Numbered from the stretch's first letter, positions 35,535-46,406 are shown. The stretch: 64,000 nucleotides of DNA from Arthrobacter gengyunqii (GCF_023022985.1 NZ_CP095461.1:1612001-1676000); one strand, 5' to 3'. Notes: generated by a model not told the origin, from the letters alone. Made by a program: numbers and translations.

Positions 35535-38500
35535 ATGACCGAACAGTTTCCGCCCGGCGGCACAGGTGCACCTGCGCCCTCGCCGTTCACCCGCTTCGCC
35601 GGCTTTCCGGCCGATTCCGGGTTGTACCGCGCCGAGAACGAAAAGGACGCGTGCGGACTGGCTGTCATTGCCACGCTGCGGGGGGAGCCGGGCCATGACA
35701 TTGTCGACGCCGCCCTCACCGCCCTCCGCAACCTGGAGCACCGCGGCGCCGTGGGCGCCGATGAAGGCACCGGCGACGGTGCCGGCCTGCTGACCCAGGT
35801 TCCGGACGAATTCTTCCGTGCCGTCACCGGATTCGAACTTCCTGCGCCGGGCACCTACGCCGTGGGCACCGCGTTTCTTCCCACCGAAGCCCGCGAGCAG
35901 GACACCGCCCGCGCCGGTGTCGAAGCCATGGCCGAGTCCGAGGGCCTGACCGTCCTGGGCTGGCGCGAAGTGCCCGTAGTCGCTGACCTCGTGGGCGCCA
36001 TGTCCCGGGCCTGCATGCCGCACTTCGTCCAGGTGTTCCTGGCACCGGCCGACGGCGATGCCTCCGACCTGGACGCCCGCGCCTTCCGCGTACGGAAGCG
36101 GTCGCAGAACAAGTTTGGCGTCTACTTCCCCTCCCTGTCCTCCAAGACCATGGTCTACAAGGGCATGCTCACCACCGCGCAGCTGGAACCCTTCTACCCG
36201 GATCTGTCCGACCCGCGCTTCAAGACGAAGCTGGGCATTGTCCACTCCCGGTTCTCCACGAACACGTTCCCGTCCTGGCCGCTGGCCCAGCCGTTCCGCA
36301 CCATTGCGCACAACGGTGAAATCAACACGGTCAAGGGCAACCGGAACTGGATGCGCGCCCGGCAGTCCCAGCTGAAGAGCCCGCTGCTGGGGGAAACCCC
36401 CGAAGAGTTGTTCCCCATCTGTACCCCCGGCGCCTCGGATTCCGCGTCCTTTGACGAGGTCGCTGAGCTGCTGATGCTCTCCGGCCGGCCGATCACCCAC
36501 GCCATCATGATGATGATCCCGGAGGCCTGGGAAAACCACGCCACCATGGATCCGGCCCGACGTGCCTTCTACCAGTACCACTCCATGCTGATGGAACCGT
36601 GGGACGGACCCGCAGCAGTCTCCTTCACCGACGGCAACCAGGTGGGAGCCGTCCTGGACCGCAACGGCCTGCGCCCGGCCCGCTACTGGGTGACCGAGGA
36701 CGGACTGGTGGTGCTCGCCTCCGAGGTGGGCGTGGTGGACATTGATCCGGCCAAGGTGGTCCGCAAGGGACGCGTTTCCCCGGGCAAGATGTTCCTGGTG
36801 GATACCGAAGCCGGCCGCCTCATCGAGGACTCCGAAATCAAGGCCGAAATGGCGGCTGCCAATCCGTGGGCCGAGTGGGTCCGGGAAAACCAGGTGACCC
36901 TGGAAGAGCTGCCCGAGCGCGAGCACGTGCTGCACACCAAGGCGTCCATCAACCGGCGTCAGCGCACCTTCGGCTACACGCAGGAAGAACTGCGCATCCT
37001 GCTGGGCCCGATGGCCCGCACGGGTGCCGAACCCCTGGGAGCCATGGGTTCGGACACACCCATCGCCGTGCTCTCCCAGCGCCCCCGGCTGCTCTTTGAC
37101 TACTTTGTGCAGTCCTTCGCCCAGGTCACCAACCCGCCGCTGGATTCCATCCGCGAGGAACTGGTCACCTCCATGCGCGCCTCCATCGGACCGGTGGGGA
37201 ACCTGCTGGCCCCCGGCCAGGTCCGCACCCACCAGGTGGCCCTGAACTTCCCGGTCATCAACAATGACCAGCTGGCGAAGATCGCCAAGCTGACCAACGC
37301 CGACGGCGAGAAGATCGCGCTGAAGGTCCGCGGCCTGTACCGGCCGCAGGGCGGCGAGGCCGAACTGCGTGCCCGGATCGCCGAAATCTGCGAGAAGGTC
37401 TCCGGCGCCGTCAACCGCGGCATCGAATACATCGTGCTGTCGGACCGGGACTCCAGTGCACAATGGGCGCCCATCCCGTCGCTGCTGCTGCTCTCCGCCG
37501 TGCACCACCACCTGCTCAAGAGCGCCAACCGCACCAAGATCTCCCTGCTGGTGGAAGCCGGCGATGTCCGCGAAGTCCACCACGTGGCAGTGCTCATGGG
37601 CTACGGCGCCTCGGCCGTGAACCCGTACCTGGCGATGGAAAGCTGCGAGGAACTGGTCCGCAACGGCGACATCACCGGTGTCACCGGTGAAGAGGCCGTC
37701 ACCAACCTGATCAAGGGCCTGGGCAAGGGCGTTCTGAAGATCATGTCCAAAATGGGCATCTCCACCGTCGCTTCCTACTGCGGCGCGCAGACGTTCGAGG
37801 CCCTGGGCCTGGGCCAGGAACTGGTGGATGAATTCTTCCACGGCACCCAGACCCAGCTCGGCGGCGTCGGCCTGGACGTCATTGCCGCGGAAGCTGCCGC
37901 CAGGCATGCCAGCGCCTACCCCGACGACGAAATCGAGGACCCGCACCGGCCGCTGGAGAACGGCGGCGAATACCAGTGGCGCCGTGAGGGTCCGCCGCAC
38001 CTGTTCAACCCGGAAACCGTGTTTCGCCTCCAGCACGCCACCCGTGAACGCCGCTATGACGTGTTCAAGGCGTACACCAACGGCGTGGATGACCAGTCCA
38101 GGAACCTCATGACCCTGCGCGGCCTGCTGGAATTCCGGACGGGGGAGCGGCCCGCCGTTCCGCTGGAGGAAGTGGAATCCGTCGCCAGCATCGTCAGGCG
38201 TTTCTCCACCGGTGCCATGAGCTACGGGTCCATCTCGCAGGAAGCCCACGAGACCCTGGCCATTGCAATGAACCGGCTCGGCGGCAAGTCCAACACCGGC
38301 GAGGGCGGCGAGGACCCCGAGCGGCTGCTGGATCCGGAGCGCCGCTCCGCCATCAAGCAGGTTGCCTCGGGCCGTTTCGGCGTGACCAGCCTGTACCTCA
38401 CCAACGCCGAGGACATCCAGATCAAGATGGCGCAGGGCGCCAAGCCCGGTGAAGGCGGCCAGCTGATGGCGCAGAAGGTGTACCCGTGGGTGGCCCGCAC

Positions 38501-40130
38501 CCGGCACTCCACGCCCGGCGTCGGCCTCATTTCCCCGCCGCCGCACCACGACATTTATTCCATCGAGGACCTGGCGCAGCTGATCTACGACCTCAAGCGC
38601 TCCAACCCGAGCGCCCGGGTCCACGTCAAGCTCGTCTCGGAAGCCGGAATCGGCACCGTGGCGGCCGGCGTGACCAAGGCCAAGGCCGACGTCGTCCTCG
38701 TCTCCGGGCACGACGGCGGCACCGGTGCCTCGCCGCTGAACTCGCTCAAGCACGCCGGCGCTCCTTGGGAACTGGGGCTCGCCGAGACACAGCAGACGCT
38801 GATGCTCAACGGCCTGCGCGACCGCGTGGTGGTGCAGGTGGACGGACAGCTCAAGACCGGGCGCGACGTAGTGATTGCCGCGCTGCTGGGCGGTGAGGAG
38901 TTCGGTTTCGCCACCGCTCCGCTGGTGGTCTCCGGCTGCGTCATGATGCGCGTCTGCCACCTGGACACCTGTCCGGTGGGCGTAGCCACGCAAAACCCCG
39001 AACTGCGGGCACGGTTCTCCGGCAAGCCGGAATTCGTGGTGAACTTCTTCGAGTTCCTGGCTGAGGAAGTGCGGGAAATCCTGGCGGAACTTGGCTTCCG
39101 TTCCCTCGAGGAAGCCATCGGGCACACCGAGTTGCTGGACACCAAGGCGGCGGTGGATCACTGGAAGGCCGACGGGCTGGACCTGGAGCCGATCCTGCGC
39201 GGCGCCGACGTCGTCGAGCCCGGCACGCCGATGCGCAACATGGTTCCGCAAAACCATGACCTGGACTCGCACTTCGACAACAAGCTGATCGAGATGAGCG
39301 CCGACGCCCTGGCGAACCGCAACCCGGTGCGCATTACGCTCGATGTGGTGAACACCGACCGTTCGGTGGGAACCATGCTCGGGCACACCGTCACCAAGAC
39401 GTTCGGCATCGACACCCTGGCCACCGACACCATCGACGTGACACTCACCGGCCAGGCCGGGCAGTCGCTCGGCGCGTTCCTGCCGGCCGGCATCACCCTG
39501 CGGCTGCTCGGAGACTCGAACGACTACGTGGGCAAGGGCCTTTCCGGCGGACGGATTATTGTCCGGCCGGACCGCGCCAACGTCTTCGACGCCGCCCGCA
39601 ACGTCATTGCCGGCAACGTGATCGGCTACGGCGCCACCAGCGGCGAAATGTTCCTGCGCGGCCAGGTGGGCGAACGCTTCCTGGTCCGCAACTCCGGAGC
39701 CACCGCGGTGGTGGAGGGAATCGGAGACCACGGCTGCGAATACATGACCGGGGGACAGGCCCTGATCCTGGGTCCCACGGGACGCAACTTCGGCGCCGGC
39801 ATGTCCGGCGGCACCGCGTACCTGCTGGACCTGCGGTCCGAACGGATGAACAAGGACGCCCTGGAAAAGGGCGAACTGCGGCTGGAGCCGCTGGACGCCG
39901 AGGACGCCGACATTGTCCGCGGCCTGTTGATCCGGCACGTGGAAGAAACCGAATCGGCACTGGCGGCCGCCCTGCTGGAGGACTTCCCCGGCACGGTTGG
40001 CCGCATGACCAAGGTGCTGCCGCGTGACTTCGCTGCTGTGCTGGACGCCCGTGCCTCCGCGGTCGAAGCGGGTCTTGACCCCGACGGCGCCGAAGCATGG
40101 ACTCGAATCTTGGAGGTAACCGGTGGCTGA
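35535..40130 (+). CDS. gltB: Glutamate synthase (NADPH) large subunit
   Basis: GltB transfers the amide of glutamine to 2-oxoglutarate, giving two glutamates. The 1531-residue protein has a short propeptide before the class II glutaminase, whose nucleophile would be Cys40 in [10 protein letters not shown] after processing. The FMN-binding synthase domain includes [20 protein letters not shown] and [10 protein letters not shown], the 3Fe-4S cysteines [15 protein letters not shown], and a C-terminal GXGXG beta-helix domain ([29 protein letters not shown]). AAGGA precedes the ATG. It overlaps gltD by eight bases. Confidence 0.98.
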   Translation: MTEQFPPGGTGAPAPSPFTRFAGFPADSGLYRAENEKDACGLAVIATLRGEPGHDIVDAALTALRNLEHRGAVGADEGTGDGAGLLTQVPDEFFRAVTGFELPAPGTYAVGTAFLPTEAREQDTARAGVEAMAESEGLTVLGWREVPVVADLVGAMSRACMPHFVQVFLAPADGDASDLDARAFRVRKRSQNKFGVYFPSLSSKTMVYKGMLTTAQLEPFYPDLSDPRFKTKLGIVHSRFSTNTFPSWPLAQPFRTIAHNGEINTVKGNRNWMRARQSQLKSPLLGETPEELFPICTPGASDSASFDEVAELLMLSGRPITHAIMMMIPEAWENHATMDPARRAFYQYHSMLMEPWDGPAAVSFTDGNQVGAVLDRNGLRPARYWVTEDGLVVLASEVGVVDIDPAKVVRKGRVSPGKMFLVDTEAGRLIEDSEIKAEMAAANPWAEWVRENQVTLEELPEREHVLHTKASINRRQRTFGYTQEELRILLGPMARTGAEPLGAMGSDTPIAVLSQRPRLLFDYFVQSFAQVTNPPLDSIREELVTSMRASIGPVGNLLAPGQVRTHQVALNFPVINNDQLAKIAKLTNADGEKIALKVRGLYRPQGGEAELRARIAEICEKVSGAVNRGIEYIVLSDRDSSAQWAPIPSLLLLSAVHHHLLKSANRTKISLLVEAGDVREVHHVAVLMGYGASAVNPYLAMESCEELVRNGDITGVTGEEAVTNLIKGLGKGVLKIMSKMGISTVASYCGAQTFEALGLGQELVDEFFHGTQTQLGGVGLDVIAAEAAARHASAYPDDEIEDPHRPLENGGEYQWRREGPPHLFNPETVFRLQHATRERRYDVFKAYTNGVDDQSRNLMTLRGLLEFRTGERPAVPLEEVESVASIVRRFSTGAMSYGSISQEAHETLAIAMNRLGGKSNTGEGGEDPERLLDPERRSAIKQVASGRFGVTSLYLTNAEDIQIKMAQGAKPGEGGQLMAQKVYPWVARTRHSTPGVGLISPPPHHDIYSIEDLAQLIYDLKRSNPSARVHVKLVSEAGIGTVAAGVTKAKADVVLVSGHDGGTGASPLNSLKHAGAPWELGLAETQQTLMLNGLRDRVVVQVDGQLKTGRDVVIAALLGGEEFGFATAPLVVSGCVMMRVCHLDTCPVGVATQNPELRARFSGKPEFVVNFFEFLAEEVREILAELGFRSLEEAIGHTELLDTKAAVDHWKADGLDLEPILRGADVVEPGTPMRNMVPQNHDLDSHFDNKLIEMSADALANRNPVRITLDVVNTDRSVGTMLGHTVTKTFGIDTLATDTIDVTLTGQAGQSLGAFLPAGITLRLLGDSNDYVGKGLSGGRIIVRPDRANVFDAARNVIAGNVIGYGATSGEMFLRGQVGERFLVRNSGATAVVEGIGDHGCEYMTGGQALILGPTGRNFGAGMSGGTAYLLDLRSERMNKDALEKGELRLEPLDAEDADIVRGLLIRHVEETESALAAALLEDFPGTVGRMTKVLPRDFAAVLDARASAVEAGLDPDGAEAWTRILEVTGG

Positions 40131-41580
40131 CCCACGCGGATTCTTGAAAGTACGCGACCGCGAGACGCAGCCGCGCCGGCCCGTTCCCGTCCGCATCATG
40201 GACTGGAAAGAGGTCTACGAAGCGCAGGAGAAGGGCGTCCTGAAGGCACAGGCCGGGCGCTGCATGGACTGCGGCATTCCGTTCTGCCATCAGGGCTGCC
40301 CGCTGGGAAATCTCATTCCGGAATGGAATGACCTGATGTGGCGGGGCAAGGGCCGCGAGGCCGTTGAACGGCTGCACGCCACCAACAACTTCCCGGAGTT
40401 CACCGGGAGGCTGTGCCCGGCGCCCTGCGAAGCGTCCTGCGTGCTGGGCATCAACCAGCCGGCGGTGACGATCAAGCAGGTTGAGGTATCAATCATCGAC
40501 CAGGCCTTCGACGAAAACTGGGTGACCCCGCACGCTCCCGAGCGGCTCACGGACAAAACCATCGCCGTCGTCGGCTCCGGGCCGGCCGGCCTGGCCGTTG
40601 CCCAGCAGCTCACCCGTGCCGGACACACCGTGGCCGTGTACGAGCGCGATGACAAAATTGGCGGCCTGCTGCGCTACGGCATTCCCGACTTCAAGATGGA
40701 AAAGCTGCAGATTGACCGCCGGCTGGACCAGATGCGGGCGGAGGGCACCCGCTTCCGCACCGGCGTCGAAGTGGGCCGGGACATCAGCTGGGAACAGCTG
40801 CGCCGGCGGTACGACGCCGTGGTGGTGGCCACCGGAGCCACCGTGCCCCGCGACCTGCCCATCCCGGGCCGCGAACTGAACGGCGTGCACTTCGCCATGG
40901 AATACCTGGTGCAGGCCAACCGTGCCGTGGCCGGGGAACGGGTGAAGAGCTCCATTTCCGCGGAGGGCAAGCACGTGGTGATCCTGGGCGGCGGCGACAC
41001 CGGCGCGGACTGCCTGGGTACTGCGCATCGCCAGCAGGCAGCATCAGTGACCACCCTGGCGATTGGCAAGCAGCCGCCGGCCGAGCGGGCCGCGCACCAG
41101 CCGTGGCCGATGTACCCCACGCTGTTTGAGACTGCCAGCGCGCACGAGGAAGGCGGTGAGCGCACGTATCTGGCCTCCACCGTGGAATTCGTGGGTGAGG
41201 CCGGTCAGCTGACCGGCGTACGGATTGCTGAAACGGAATTTGTGGACGGCAGAAGAGTGCCCAAGGCCGGCACCGAACGGGTTATTCCGGCGGACCTGGT
41301 GTTCCTCTCGCTGGGCTTCACCGGTCCGGAGCCGGCCGGGCTGGCCGAGCAGGTGAACACCGAGTTCGACGAGCGTTCCAATGTGGCGCGCGACGGCTAC
41401 TACATGACAAATACGCCGGGTGTGTTTGCCGCCGGAGACGCCGGCCGCGGACAGTCGCTGATTGTATGGGCGATTGCCGAAGGCCGGGCCTGTGCGGCCG
41501 CCGTGGACCAGTGGCTGACGGGTTCCACCCGGCTCCCGGCACCGGTGGCGCCGAACGACCGGGCCATCTCGCCCCTGTAG
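40123..41580 (+). CDS. gltD: Glutamate synthase small subunit
   Basis: GltD takes electrons from NADPH and passes them via FAD and Fe-S clusters to GltB. The 485-residue protein has N-terminal cysteine clusters for two 4Fe-4S centres ([34 protein letters not shown]), an FAD dinucleotide motif [17 protein letters not shown], an NADPH motif [13 protein letters not shown], and [23 protein letters not shown] start overlapping gltB by eight bases. Confidence 0.97.
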   Translation: MADPRGFLKVRDRETQPRRPVPVRIMDWKEVYEAQEKGVLKAQAGRCMDCGIPFCHQGCPLGNLIPEWNDLMWRGKGREAVERLHATNNFPEFTGRLCPAPCEASCVLGINQPAVTIKQVEVSIIDQAFDENWVTPHAPERLTDKTIAVVGSGPAGLAVAQQLTRAGHTVAVYERDDKIGGLLRYGIPDFKMEKLQIDRRLDQMRAEGTRFRTGVEVGRDISWEQLRRRYDAVVVATGATVPRDLPIPGRELNGVHFAMEYLVQANRAVAGERVKSSISAEGKHVVILGGGDTGADCLGTAHRQQAASVTTLAIGKQPPAERAAHQPWPMYPTLFETASAHEEGGERTYLASTVEFVGEAGQLTGVRIAETEFVDGRRVPKAGTERVIPADLVFLSLGFTGPEPAGLAEQVNTEFDERSNVARDGYYMTNTPGVFAAGDAGRGQSLIVWAIAEGRACAAAVDQWLTGSTRLPAPVAPNDRAISPL

Positions 41581-41584
41581 GCCG

Positions 41585-42190
41585 TCACCTGGCCTGGGGG
41601 AGGGCAGCCAGGGCGCGGACCGTCAGCGCCAGCAGATCCTCGTCATCCAGCCGCACCCATGATTCCAGTGCGACGGTGGCTGCTGCCCACATGACGGCCA
41701 CTTCCACGCGGGCGCTCAATTCGTCCCTCCCGCCGAGCTGCCGAAGGTAGGCGGAGGTCATCTCGGCGAGGAGGGACTGGTTGTACTCGGCCGCACTTGC
41801 GCGCAGGACGCGGTCCTCGCGCATCAGCCGGCGAAGGGTGCGGTATTCGCCCCGCCTGGCTTCGTATTCCGTCGCCGCCTGCAGCAGGGACTGATGGAGG
41901 GCTTGGCGGGGCGGGGTGCTGCGGCTGCGGAACTCGAAATCCGCTTCCATGTTGTCCAGCGCGAGCCGCGTGTTGTGGAACAGTGCGGCGTCCTTGGTGT
42001 CGAAGTAGCGGAAGAAGGAACTGCGGGAAACTCCCGCCGCCTCCACGATTTGGTCCACGGTGACAGCCGCGAAGCCTCTTTCGGCGAACAGCTCCCATGC
42101 CGTTGCCACGAGGTGGGCCTGAACGAGGGCCTTCTTGCGCTCCCTCAGGCCGCGGGGCTCCGGCGAGTTCTCCGACAAGCTTTGCGACAT
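41585..42190 (-). CDS. TetR-family transcriptional regulator
   Basis: The 201-residue protein has an N-terminal helix-turn-helix in ELFAERGFAAVTVDQIVEAA and GVSRSSFFRYFDTKDAALF, then a helical ligand-binding domain. Its target is unknown. It is convergent with gltD (four bases between stops) and divergent from pyk, whose promoter lies in the same 216-base region, so pyk or a gene elsewhere may be its target. Confidence 0.9.
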   Translation of the reverse strand: MSQSLSENSPEPRGLRERKKALVQAHLVATAWELFAERGFAAVTVDQIVEAAGVSRSSFFRYFDTKDAALFHNTRLALDNMEADFEFRSRSTPPRQALHQSLLQAATEYEARRGEYRTLRRLMREDRVLRASAAEYNQSLLAEMTSAYLRQLGGRDELSARVEVAVMWAAATVALESWVRLDDEDLLALTVRALAALPQAR

Positions 42191-42393
42191 GATGCTCCTG
42201 ACAATGGCTGGCTGGTGATCCGGCCTTAAAGCCTACAAGGATGCCGGCAAAGAAGTTCCCCCGGGGCTGACAGCGGTCTGCCGGAGTGCCAGCGGGGAAA
42301 GCCAGCGGCAGCATGAGACAAGAAACACGGGCAACTGTATCCGAGGAGACAGGCCCAGCGGCTCTTCTCCATGCGTAATTCGCGCAGGACGAC

Positions 42394-42399
42394 TAGGCT
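42394..42399 (+). promoter_or_regulatory. Candidate -10 box for pyk
   Basis: TAGGCT ends seven bases before the pyk ATG; no strong ribosome site lies between. Confidence 0.4.
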
Positions 42400-42406
42400 G
42401 GAAGCT

Positions 42407-43918
42407 ATGAGACGTGCAAAAATTGTGGCCACATTCGGCCCAGCAATCGCCAGCTACGAAAACACCCTCGCGGTTCTGAGCGCAGGGGTGGACGTAGCCC
42501 GCATGAACATGAGCCACGGAGATCACGACGTACACAATTCCGTGTACGAGAACGTGCGCCGCGCTTCGGAGGAACTTGGCAAGCCGGTTGGCATCTTTGC
42601 CGACCTGCAGGGTCCCAAGATCCGCCTTGGCCGCTTCATGGATGGCCCGCATTACCTGAACAAGGGCGATGTCTTCACGATCACCATTGAAGATGTCCCG
42701 GGGACCAAGGAGATTGTCTCCACCACGCACAAGGGACTGCCGAACGACGTCAACGTGGGGGACACCCTGCTGATCGACGACGGCAAGGTTTCCGTCCGTG
42801 CCACCGCCGTGGATGACACAAAGGTGGTCACTGAAGTGACCGTTCCCGGCCCCGTGTCCAACAACAAGGGCCTGAATCTGCCGGGTGTGGCAGTGAGCGT
42901 GCCTGCCATGAGCGACAAAGATGAGGCAGACCTGCGCTGGGCCATCCGCCGCGGCGTGGACATGGTTGCCCTGTCCTTCGTCCGGAACGCCATTGACGTG
43001 CGCCGCGTCCACGAAATCATGGACGAGGAAGGCCGCCGGGTTCCGGTCATCGCCAAGATCGAGAAGCCCCAGGCCGTAGCTGCCATCGAGGAGATCATTG
43101 ATGCGTTCGACGCCATCATGGTTGCCCGTGGCGATCTCGGCGTGGAACTTCCCCTCGAAGATGTTCCCCTGGTGCAGAAAAACGCCATTGAGCTGGCCCG
43201 CCGCTGGGCGAAGCCGGTCATCGTGGCCACCCAGGTGCTGGAATCCATGATCGACAGCCCCCGGCCCACCCGCGCCGAAGCCTCCGACTGCGCCAACGCC
43301 GTTCTCGACGGTGCCGACGCCGTGATGCTCTCGGGCGAAACCTCCGTGGGCAAGTACCCGATCGAGACCGTGACCACCATGGCACGCATCATCGAGTCCA
43401 CCGAAGAGCACGGCCTGAACCGTGTACCGGCCCTGGGATCCAAGCCGCGCACCCGCGGTGGCGCCATCACGCGTGCCGCCGTCGAGATCGCCGACCAGCT
43501 GGATGCGAAGTTCGTGTGCACCTTCACCCAGTCGGGCGATTCGGCCCGCCGGCTTTCGCGGCTGCGCCCCAAGAAGCCGGTGCTGGCTTTCACCCCCGTG
43601 GAAGAGACCTACCGCTACATGAGCCTCTTCTGGGGTATCCAGCCGATGCTGGTGGAGTTCGCTGAGAACACCGACCAGATGACCGCCCAGGTGGACCGGA
43701 CGCTGTTCGAGAATGACTTGGTGGATATCGACGACATCGTGGTGATCGCAGCCGGTTCGCCTCCCGGACAGGCAGGTTCCACCAACTCGATCAAGGTCCA
43801 CAAGGCAGGGGACATTGCCGACGCAGGGCAGCGCCTCGAGGGCCAGATGCGGGTCAAGGAAAAGGTTGGCCCGTGGCCGATCAAGAACTCCAACAAGGGC
43901 AAGGCCAAGTCCATCTAA
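42407..43918 (+). CDS. pyk: Pyruvate kinase
   Basis: Pyk makes pyruvate and ATP from phosphoenolpyruvate, the last glycolytic step. The protein starts MRRAKIVATFGPAIASYENT, with MNMSHGDHDVH, DLQGPKIRLG, the catalytic IAKIEKPQAV and MVARGDLGVELPLEDVPLVQ, and the C-terminal allosteric domain (SGDSARRLSRLRPKKPVLAF). At 503 residues it is slightly longer than usual. The start at 42407 gives the conserved N-terminus. A perfect hairpin terminator follows. Confidence 0.97.
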   Translation: MRRAKIVATFGPAIASYENTLAVLSAGVDVARMNMSHGDHDVHNSVYENVRRASEELGKPVGIFADLQGPKIRLGRFMDGPHYLNKGDVFTITIEDVPGTKEIVSTTHKGLPNDVNVGDTLLIDDGKVSVRATAVDDTKVVTEVTVPGPVSNNKGLNLPGVAVSVPAMSDKDEADLRWAIRRGVDMVALSFVRNAIDVRRVHEIMDEEGRRVPVIAKIEKPQAVAAIEEIIDAFDAIMVARGDLGVELPLEDVPLVQKNAIELARRWAKPVIVATQVLESMIDSPRPTRAEASDCANAVLDGADAVMLSGETSVGKYPIETVTTMARIIESTEEHGLNRVPALGSKPRTRGGAITRAAVEIADQLDAKFVCTFTQSGDSARRLSRLRPKKPVLAFTPVEETYRYMSLFWGIQPMLVEFAENTDQMTAQVDRTLFENDLVDIDDIVVIAAGSPPGQAGSTNSIKVHKAGDIADAGQRLEGQMRVKEKVGPWPIKNSNKGKAKSI

Positions 43919-43942
43919 CTCGGACTTCGCTTTCGTTCCATC

Positions 43943-43980
43943 AAGCTGCCCGGCCGGGTCCTCCGGCCGGGCAGCTTTTT
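43943..43980 (+). terminator. Rho-independent terminator of pyk
   Basis: Arms 43943-43957 and 43963-43977 form a perfect 15-bp GC-rich stem with a five-base loop, followed by a T-run to 43980. In the remaining ~245 bases up to 44226 I see nothing except the ribosome site of the next gene. Confidence 0.95.
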
Positions 43981-44226
43981 ACAAATTGCGTATCCAACAG
44001 CATCCATCCATATCCAGTTTTGCGGATATGCCGTCCTGGCACGAAAAACCCGCGTGCTCACCTTTCAACCTGACCCTGAACACGCGGTAACACCAAAAGA
44101 ATCTCCGACACCGGGGGGACCTGCATTCTTTTCTCTGCAGCTGCGGCCTCATATCGTCCGTCGGGCATGGCCCTTCCTAAGCGCGCCGGGTGATGATTCT
44201 AAGTACGATCTGAGAGCGGAGAAGCC

Positions 44227-44616
44227 ATGAGCTACTGGGATAATTTTTGGGACATCATTTGGTGGGTCTTCACCGTGACAGTCCTCTTTGCTTATCTGTT
44301 TACCCTCTTTGCGGTGATCAGCGACTTGTTTCGTGACCGCGGGCTGAGCGGCTGGGCCAAAGCTGTCTGGGTCATCTTTTTGGTATTGTTTCCGTTCCTC
44401 ACGGTTCTCGTTTATCTGATCGCCCGTGGCAGGGGGATGAATGAACGGGCCAAGAGGGAGTCGCAGGAATTGCAGAAATCCACGGAGGAATACATCCGCC
44501 GGGTTGCCTCCAGCCCCAGCGACGAAATCTCCAAGGCCAAGGACCTGCTTGATGCCGGTGCCATCACCCCGGAGGAATTCGAAACCATCAAGGGTCGGGC
44601 GTTGGCAGCGGCCTGA
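44227..44616 (+). CDS. SHOCT-domain membrane protein with PLDc_N-like helices
   Basis: The 129-residue protein has two N-terminal hydrophobic helices (IIWWVFTVTVLFAYLFTLFA, AVWVIFLVLFPFLTVLVYLI), as in the PLDc_N family, and a C-terminal SHOCT domain (DEISKAKDLLDAGAITPEEF, ETIKGRAL). SHOCT proteins are thought to oligomerise or act as short C-terminal modules; the exact role is unknown. GGAGAAG precedes the ATG. Confidence 0.9.
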   Translation: MSYWDNFWDIIWWVFTVTVLFAYLFTLFAVISDLFRDRGLSGWAKAVWVIFLVLFPFLTVLVYLIARGRGMNERAKRESQELQKSTEEYIRRVASSPSDEISKAKDLLDAGAITPEEFETIKGRALAAA

Positions 44617-44628
44617 TGCAGAGCGCAA

Positions 44629-44661
44629 AAAACCCCGCCCGACGACGTCGGGCGGGGTTTT
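44629..44661. terminator. Bidirectional terminator
   Basis: Arms 44629-44643 and 44647-44661 form a perfect 15-bp stem with a three-base loop. An A-run before and a T-run after allow it to serve both the SHOCT gene on the plus strand and pdtaR on the minus strand. Confidence 0.92.
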
Positions 44662-44690
44662 CTGCTGTGGCGCGTTTACCGGAGGAAGCC

Positions 44691-45296
44691 TTAGTTGACC
44701 TGGTTGATGATGGTCTCGGCGACTTCGCGCATGCTTAGCCGGCGGTCCATGGACGTCTTCTGGATCCAGCGGAACGCCTCGGGTTCCGTAAGGCCCATCT
44801 TGGTAGTCAGCAGCGACTTGGCGCGCTCCACCAGCTTGCGGGTGGCGAACTGCTCCTTGAGGTCGCTGACCTCTTCCTCGAGGGCCTTGATTTCCTCGTG
44901 GCGGGACAGCGCAATCTCGATCGCCGGAATTAGGTCAGCGGGGGTGAAGGGCTTGACGACGTAGGCCATGGCGCCTGCTTCGCGGGCGCGCTCCACAAGT
45001 TCCTTCTGGCTGAAGGCCGTCAGCAGGACCACCGGAGCGATGCGTGCTTTGACGATCTGCTCAGCTGCCGTGATGCCGTCCATGACGGGCATCTTGACGT
45101 CCATCAGGACCAGGTCGGGCTTCAGTTCCGTGGCGAGGGCAACAGCCTTCTCGCCGTTGTCGGCTTCGCCAACGACGTCGTACCCCTCGCCGGTGAGGAT
45201 CTCCACGATATCGAGGCGGATCAACGTCTCGTCTTCGGCGACAATGACGCGCCGCGCCGGCGTGTTGGACGGGGCGGGCTCGGTGGACTCAGACAC
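44691..45296 (-). CDS. pdtaR: ANTAR-domain response regulator (PdtaR type)
   Basis: The 201-residue protein has a receiver domain (RVIVAEDETLIRLDIVEILT, phospho-acceptor D66 in VLMDVKMPVMDG, YVVKPFTP) and a C-terminal ANTAR RNA-binding domain (LVERAKSLLTTKMGLTEPEA, SMDRRLSMREVAETII). ANTAR regulators bind paired hairpins in nascent RNA and prevent termination. In Mycobacterium the homologue is phosphorylated by PdtaS; that kinase is not in the window. Inverted repeats lie just upstream. Confidence 0.94.
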   Translation of the reverse strand: MSESTEPAPSNTPARRVIVAEDETLIRLDIVEILTGEGYDVVGEADNGEKAVALATELKPDLVLMDVKMPVMDGITAAEQIVKARIAPVVLLTAFSQKELVERAREAGAMAYVVKPFTPADLIPAIEIALSRHEEIKALEEEVSDLKEQFATRKLVERAKSLLTTKMGLTEPEAFRWIQKTSMDRRLSMREVAETIINQVN

Positions 45297-45326
45297 AGGT
45301 GCTCCTCAGGATGCGGTTGGACTGCC

Positions 45327-45350
45327 GTGTGCGAACTGACAGTTCACACA
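45327..45350. repeat. Inverted repeat upstream of pdtaR
   Basis: GAACT (45333-45337) and AGTTC (45341-45345) pair across a three-base loop, and GTGT/ACAC extend the dyad with one unpaired base. It lies about 30 bases upstream of the pdtaR start and may be an operator. Confidence 0.55.
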
Positions 45351-45394
45351 AATAGCCTATCCGCATGTAGAGTAGATTCGCGCCCAACACGGAA

Positions 45395-45414
45395 TGTGAA
45401 CTTTGTGATTCACA
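45395..45414. repeat. TGTGAA-N8-TTCACA inverted repeat before tRNA-Leu
   Basis: The two six-base arms are exact inverse complements separated by eight bases. The core GTGAACT/AGTTCAC is shared with the dyad at 45327-45350. Confidence 0.5.
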
Positions 45415-45425
45415 CCGCAGGGCTG

Positions 45426-45510
45426 GCCCGAATGGCGGAATTGGCAGACGCGCTGCACTCAAAATGCAGTATCGAGAGGTGTGTGGGTTCGAGTCCCACT
45501 TCGGGCACCA
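45426..45510 (+). tRNA. tRNA-Leu (anticodon CAA)
   Basis: The acceptor arms GCCCGAA (45426-45432) and TTCGGGC (45500-45506) pair fully and are followed by A and an encoded CCA. The anticodon arm CTGCA/TGCAG encloses the loop CTCAAAA, giving anticodon CAA for codon UUG. A long variable arm and the T-loop GGTTCGAGTCC are present, as expected of class II tRNA-Leu. Length is 85 bases. Confidence 0.97.
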
Positions 45511-45555
45511 AAGGAAAACGTCGAGACATCGTTCACGGATAGTCGCGGCATAGGT

Positions 45556-45588
45556 AACACCCCGGTCTTCGGACCGGGGTGTTTTCTT
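45556..45588 (+). terminator. UUCG-loop terminator after tRNA-Leu
   Basis: Arms 45556-45567 and 45572-45583 form a perfect 12-bp stem closed by a TTCG tetraloop, followed by a T-rich run. Confidence 0.92.
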
Positions 45589-45625
45589 TTGCGCCGGACC
45601 GCTTGTTCTCTGCGGCGGCGTTCCA

Positions 45626-46372
45626 TCATGGCGTGGCGATTCCAACAGGACCTTCTTTCCGCGACGCGCCGGGCGTCAGGTCTTCCTTCGCTCTCAGAGC
45701 CAGTGTGCTGACCTCGCGGAGATGCTCCTCCATGGCCTGTGCTGCCCCGGCCCCGTCCCTTGCAGCAACCGCTTCAAAGATTTTGCGGTGGCCCGCTATC
45801 GAGATCCTGCGCCCCTGTGCGTGTTCGTGCGACAGCCGCCGCAGGTCCTCCGTCCACCCACCGGTCATCGTGCAGAGCGTGACCAGGAGCGGATTCTGCG
45901 CGGCGTGGGCGAGCAGGGTGTGGAATCGCACGTCCAAGGCAATGGACTCGGGCGCGGACAGGTTTTCGTTACTGCGCAGCAGGACATCTTCGAGCGACAG
46001 AAGGTTGGAGTCCGCGGCTCGCAGCGCCGCCAGTTCGGCAATGCGGGGTTCCACGAGGTCGCGTAGTTCCAATGCATTTTCGAGTTCAGCATCCAACGGG
46101 CCAAATCGCTCATAGAGGTCGGAGACAACCTGCTGCTGCGCCATGACCACGCTGCCGCTGCCCTGGCGCCGTTCAATGAGGTTTTTCGATTCCAGTTCAA
46201 ACATTGCCTGCCGCAGGGATGCCCTGGATACGCCCATTGACGCAGCCAGCTCCCTTTCCGGCGGCAGCTTGTCACCGGGCTGCAGCTCTCCGCCACTGAT
46301 CAGATTCTCCAAATGGGCAGCCAATTCGGTGCTGATGCTACGTGACCGCCTCACCAGAGGGGGGATGTTCAT
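45626..46372 (-). CDS. FadR-type GntR transcriptional regulator (FCD domain)
   Basis: The 248-residue protein has an N-terminal winged helix (LQPGDKLPPERELAASMGVS, RASLRQAMFELESKNLIERR) and a helical FCD ligand domain (LELRDLVEPRIAELAALRAA, DVRFHTLLAHAAQNPLLVTL). FCD domains usually bind small carboxylates and a metal. It is divergent from the formamidase operon; a palindrome and two half-sites in the shared 219-base gap fit this family's operators, so it probably controls that operon and itself. Confidence 0.93.
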   Translation of the reverse strand: MNIPPLVRRSRSISTELAAHLENLISGGELQPGDKLPPERELAASMGVSRASLRQAMFELESKNLIERRQGSGSVVMAQQQVVSDLYERFGPLDAELENALELRDLVEPRIAELAALRAADSNLLSLEDVLLRSNENLSAPESIALDVRFHTLLAHAAQNPLLVTLCTMTGGWTEDLRRLSHEHAQGRRISIAGHRKIFEAVAARDGAGAAQAMEEHLREVSTLALRAKEDLTPGASRKEGPVGIATP

Positions 46373-46406
46373 TTTGTGACTCCGTCCTCTTTTGTCAGAT
46401 CAATAT

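Noticed and set aside
35526..40199. A 1557-residue open frame on the minus strand opposite gltB
   Set aside because: It is His/Gly/Arg-rich and low in complexity, the usual shadow frame of a high-GC gene; gltB on the plus strand has all catalytic motifs.
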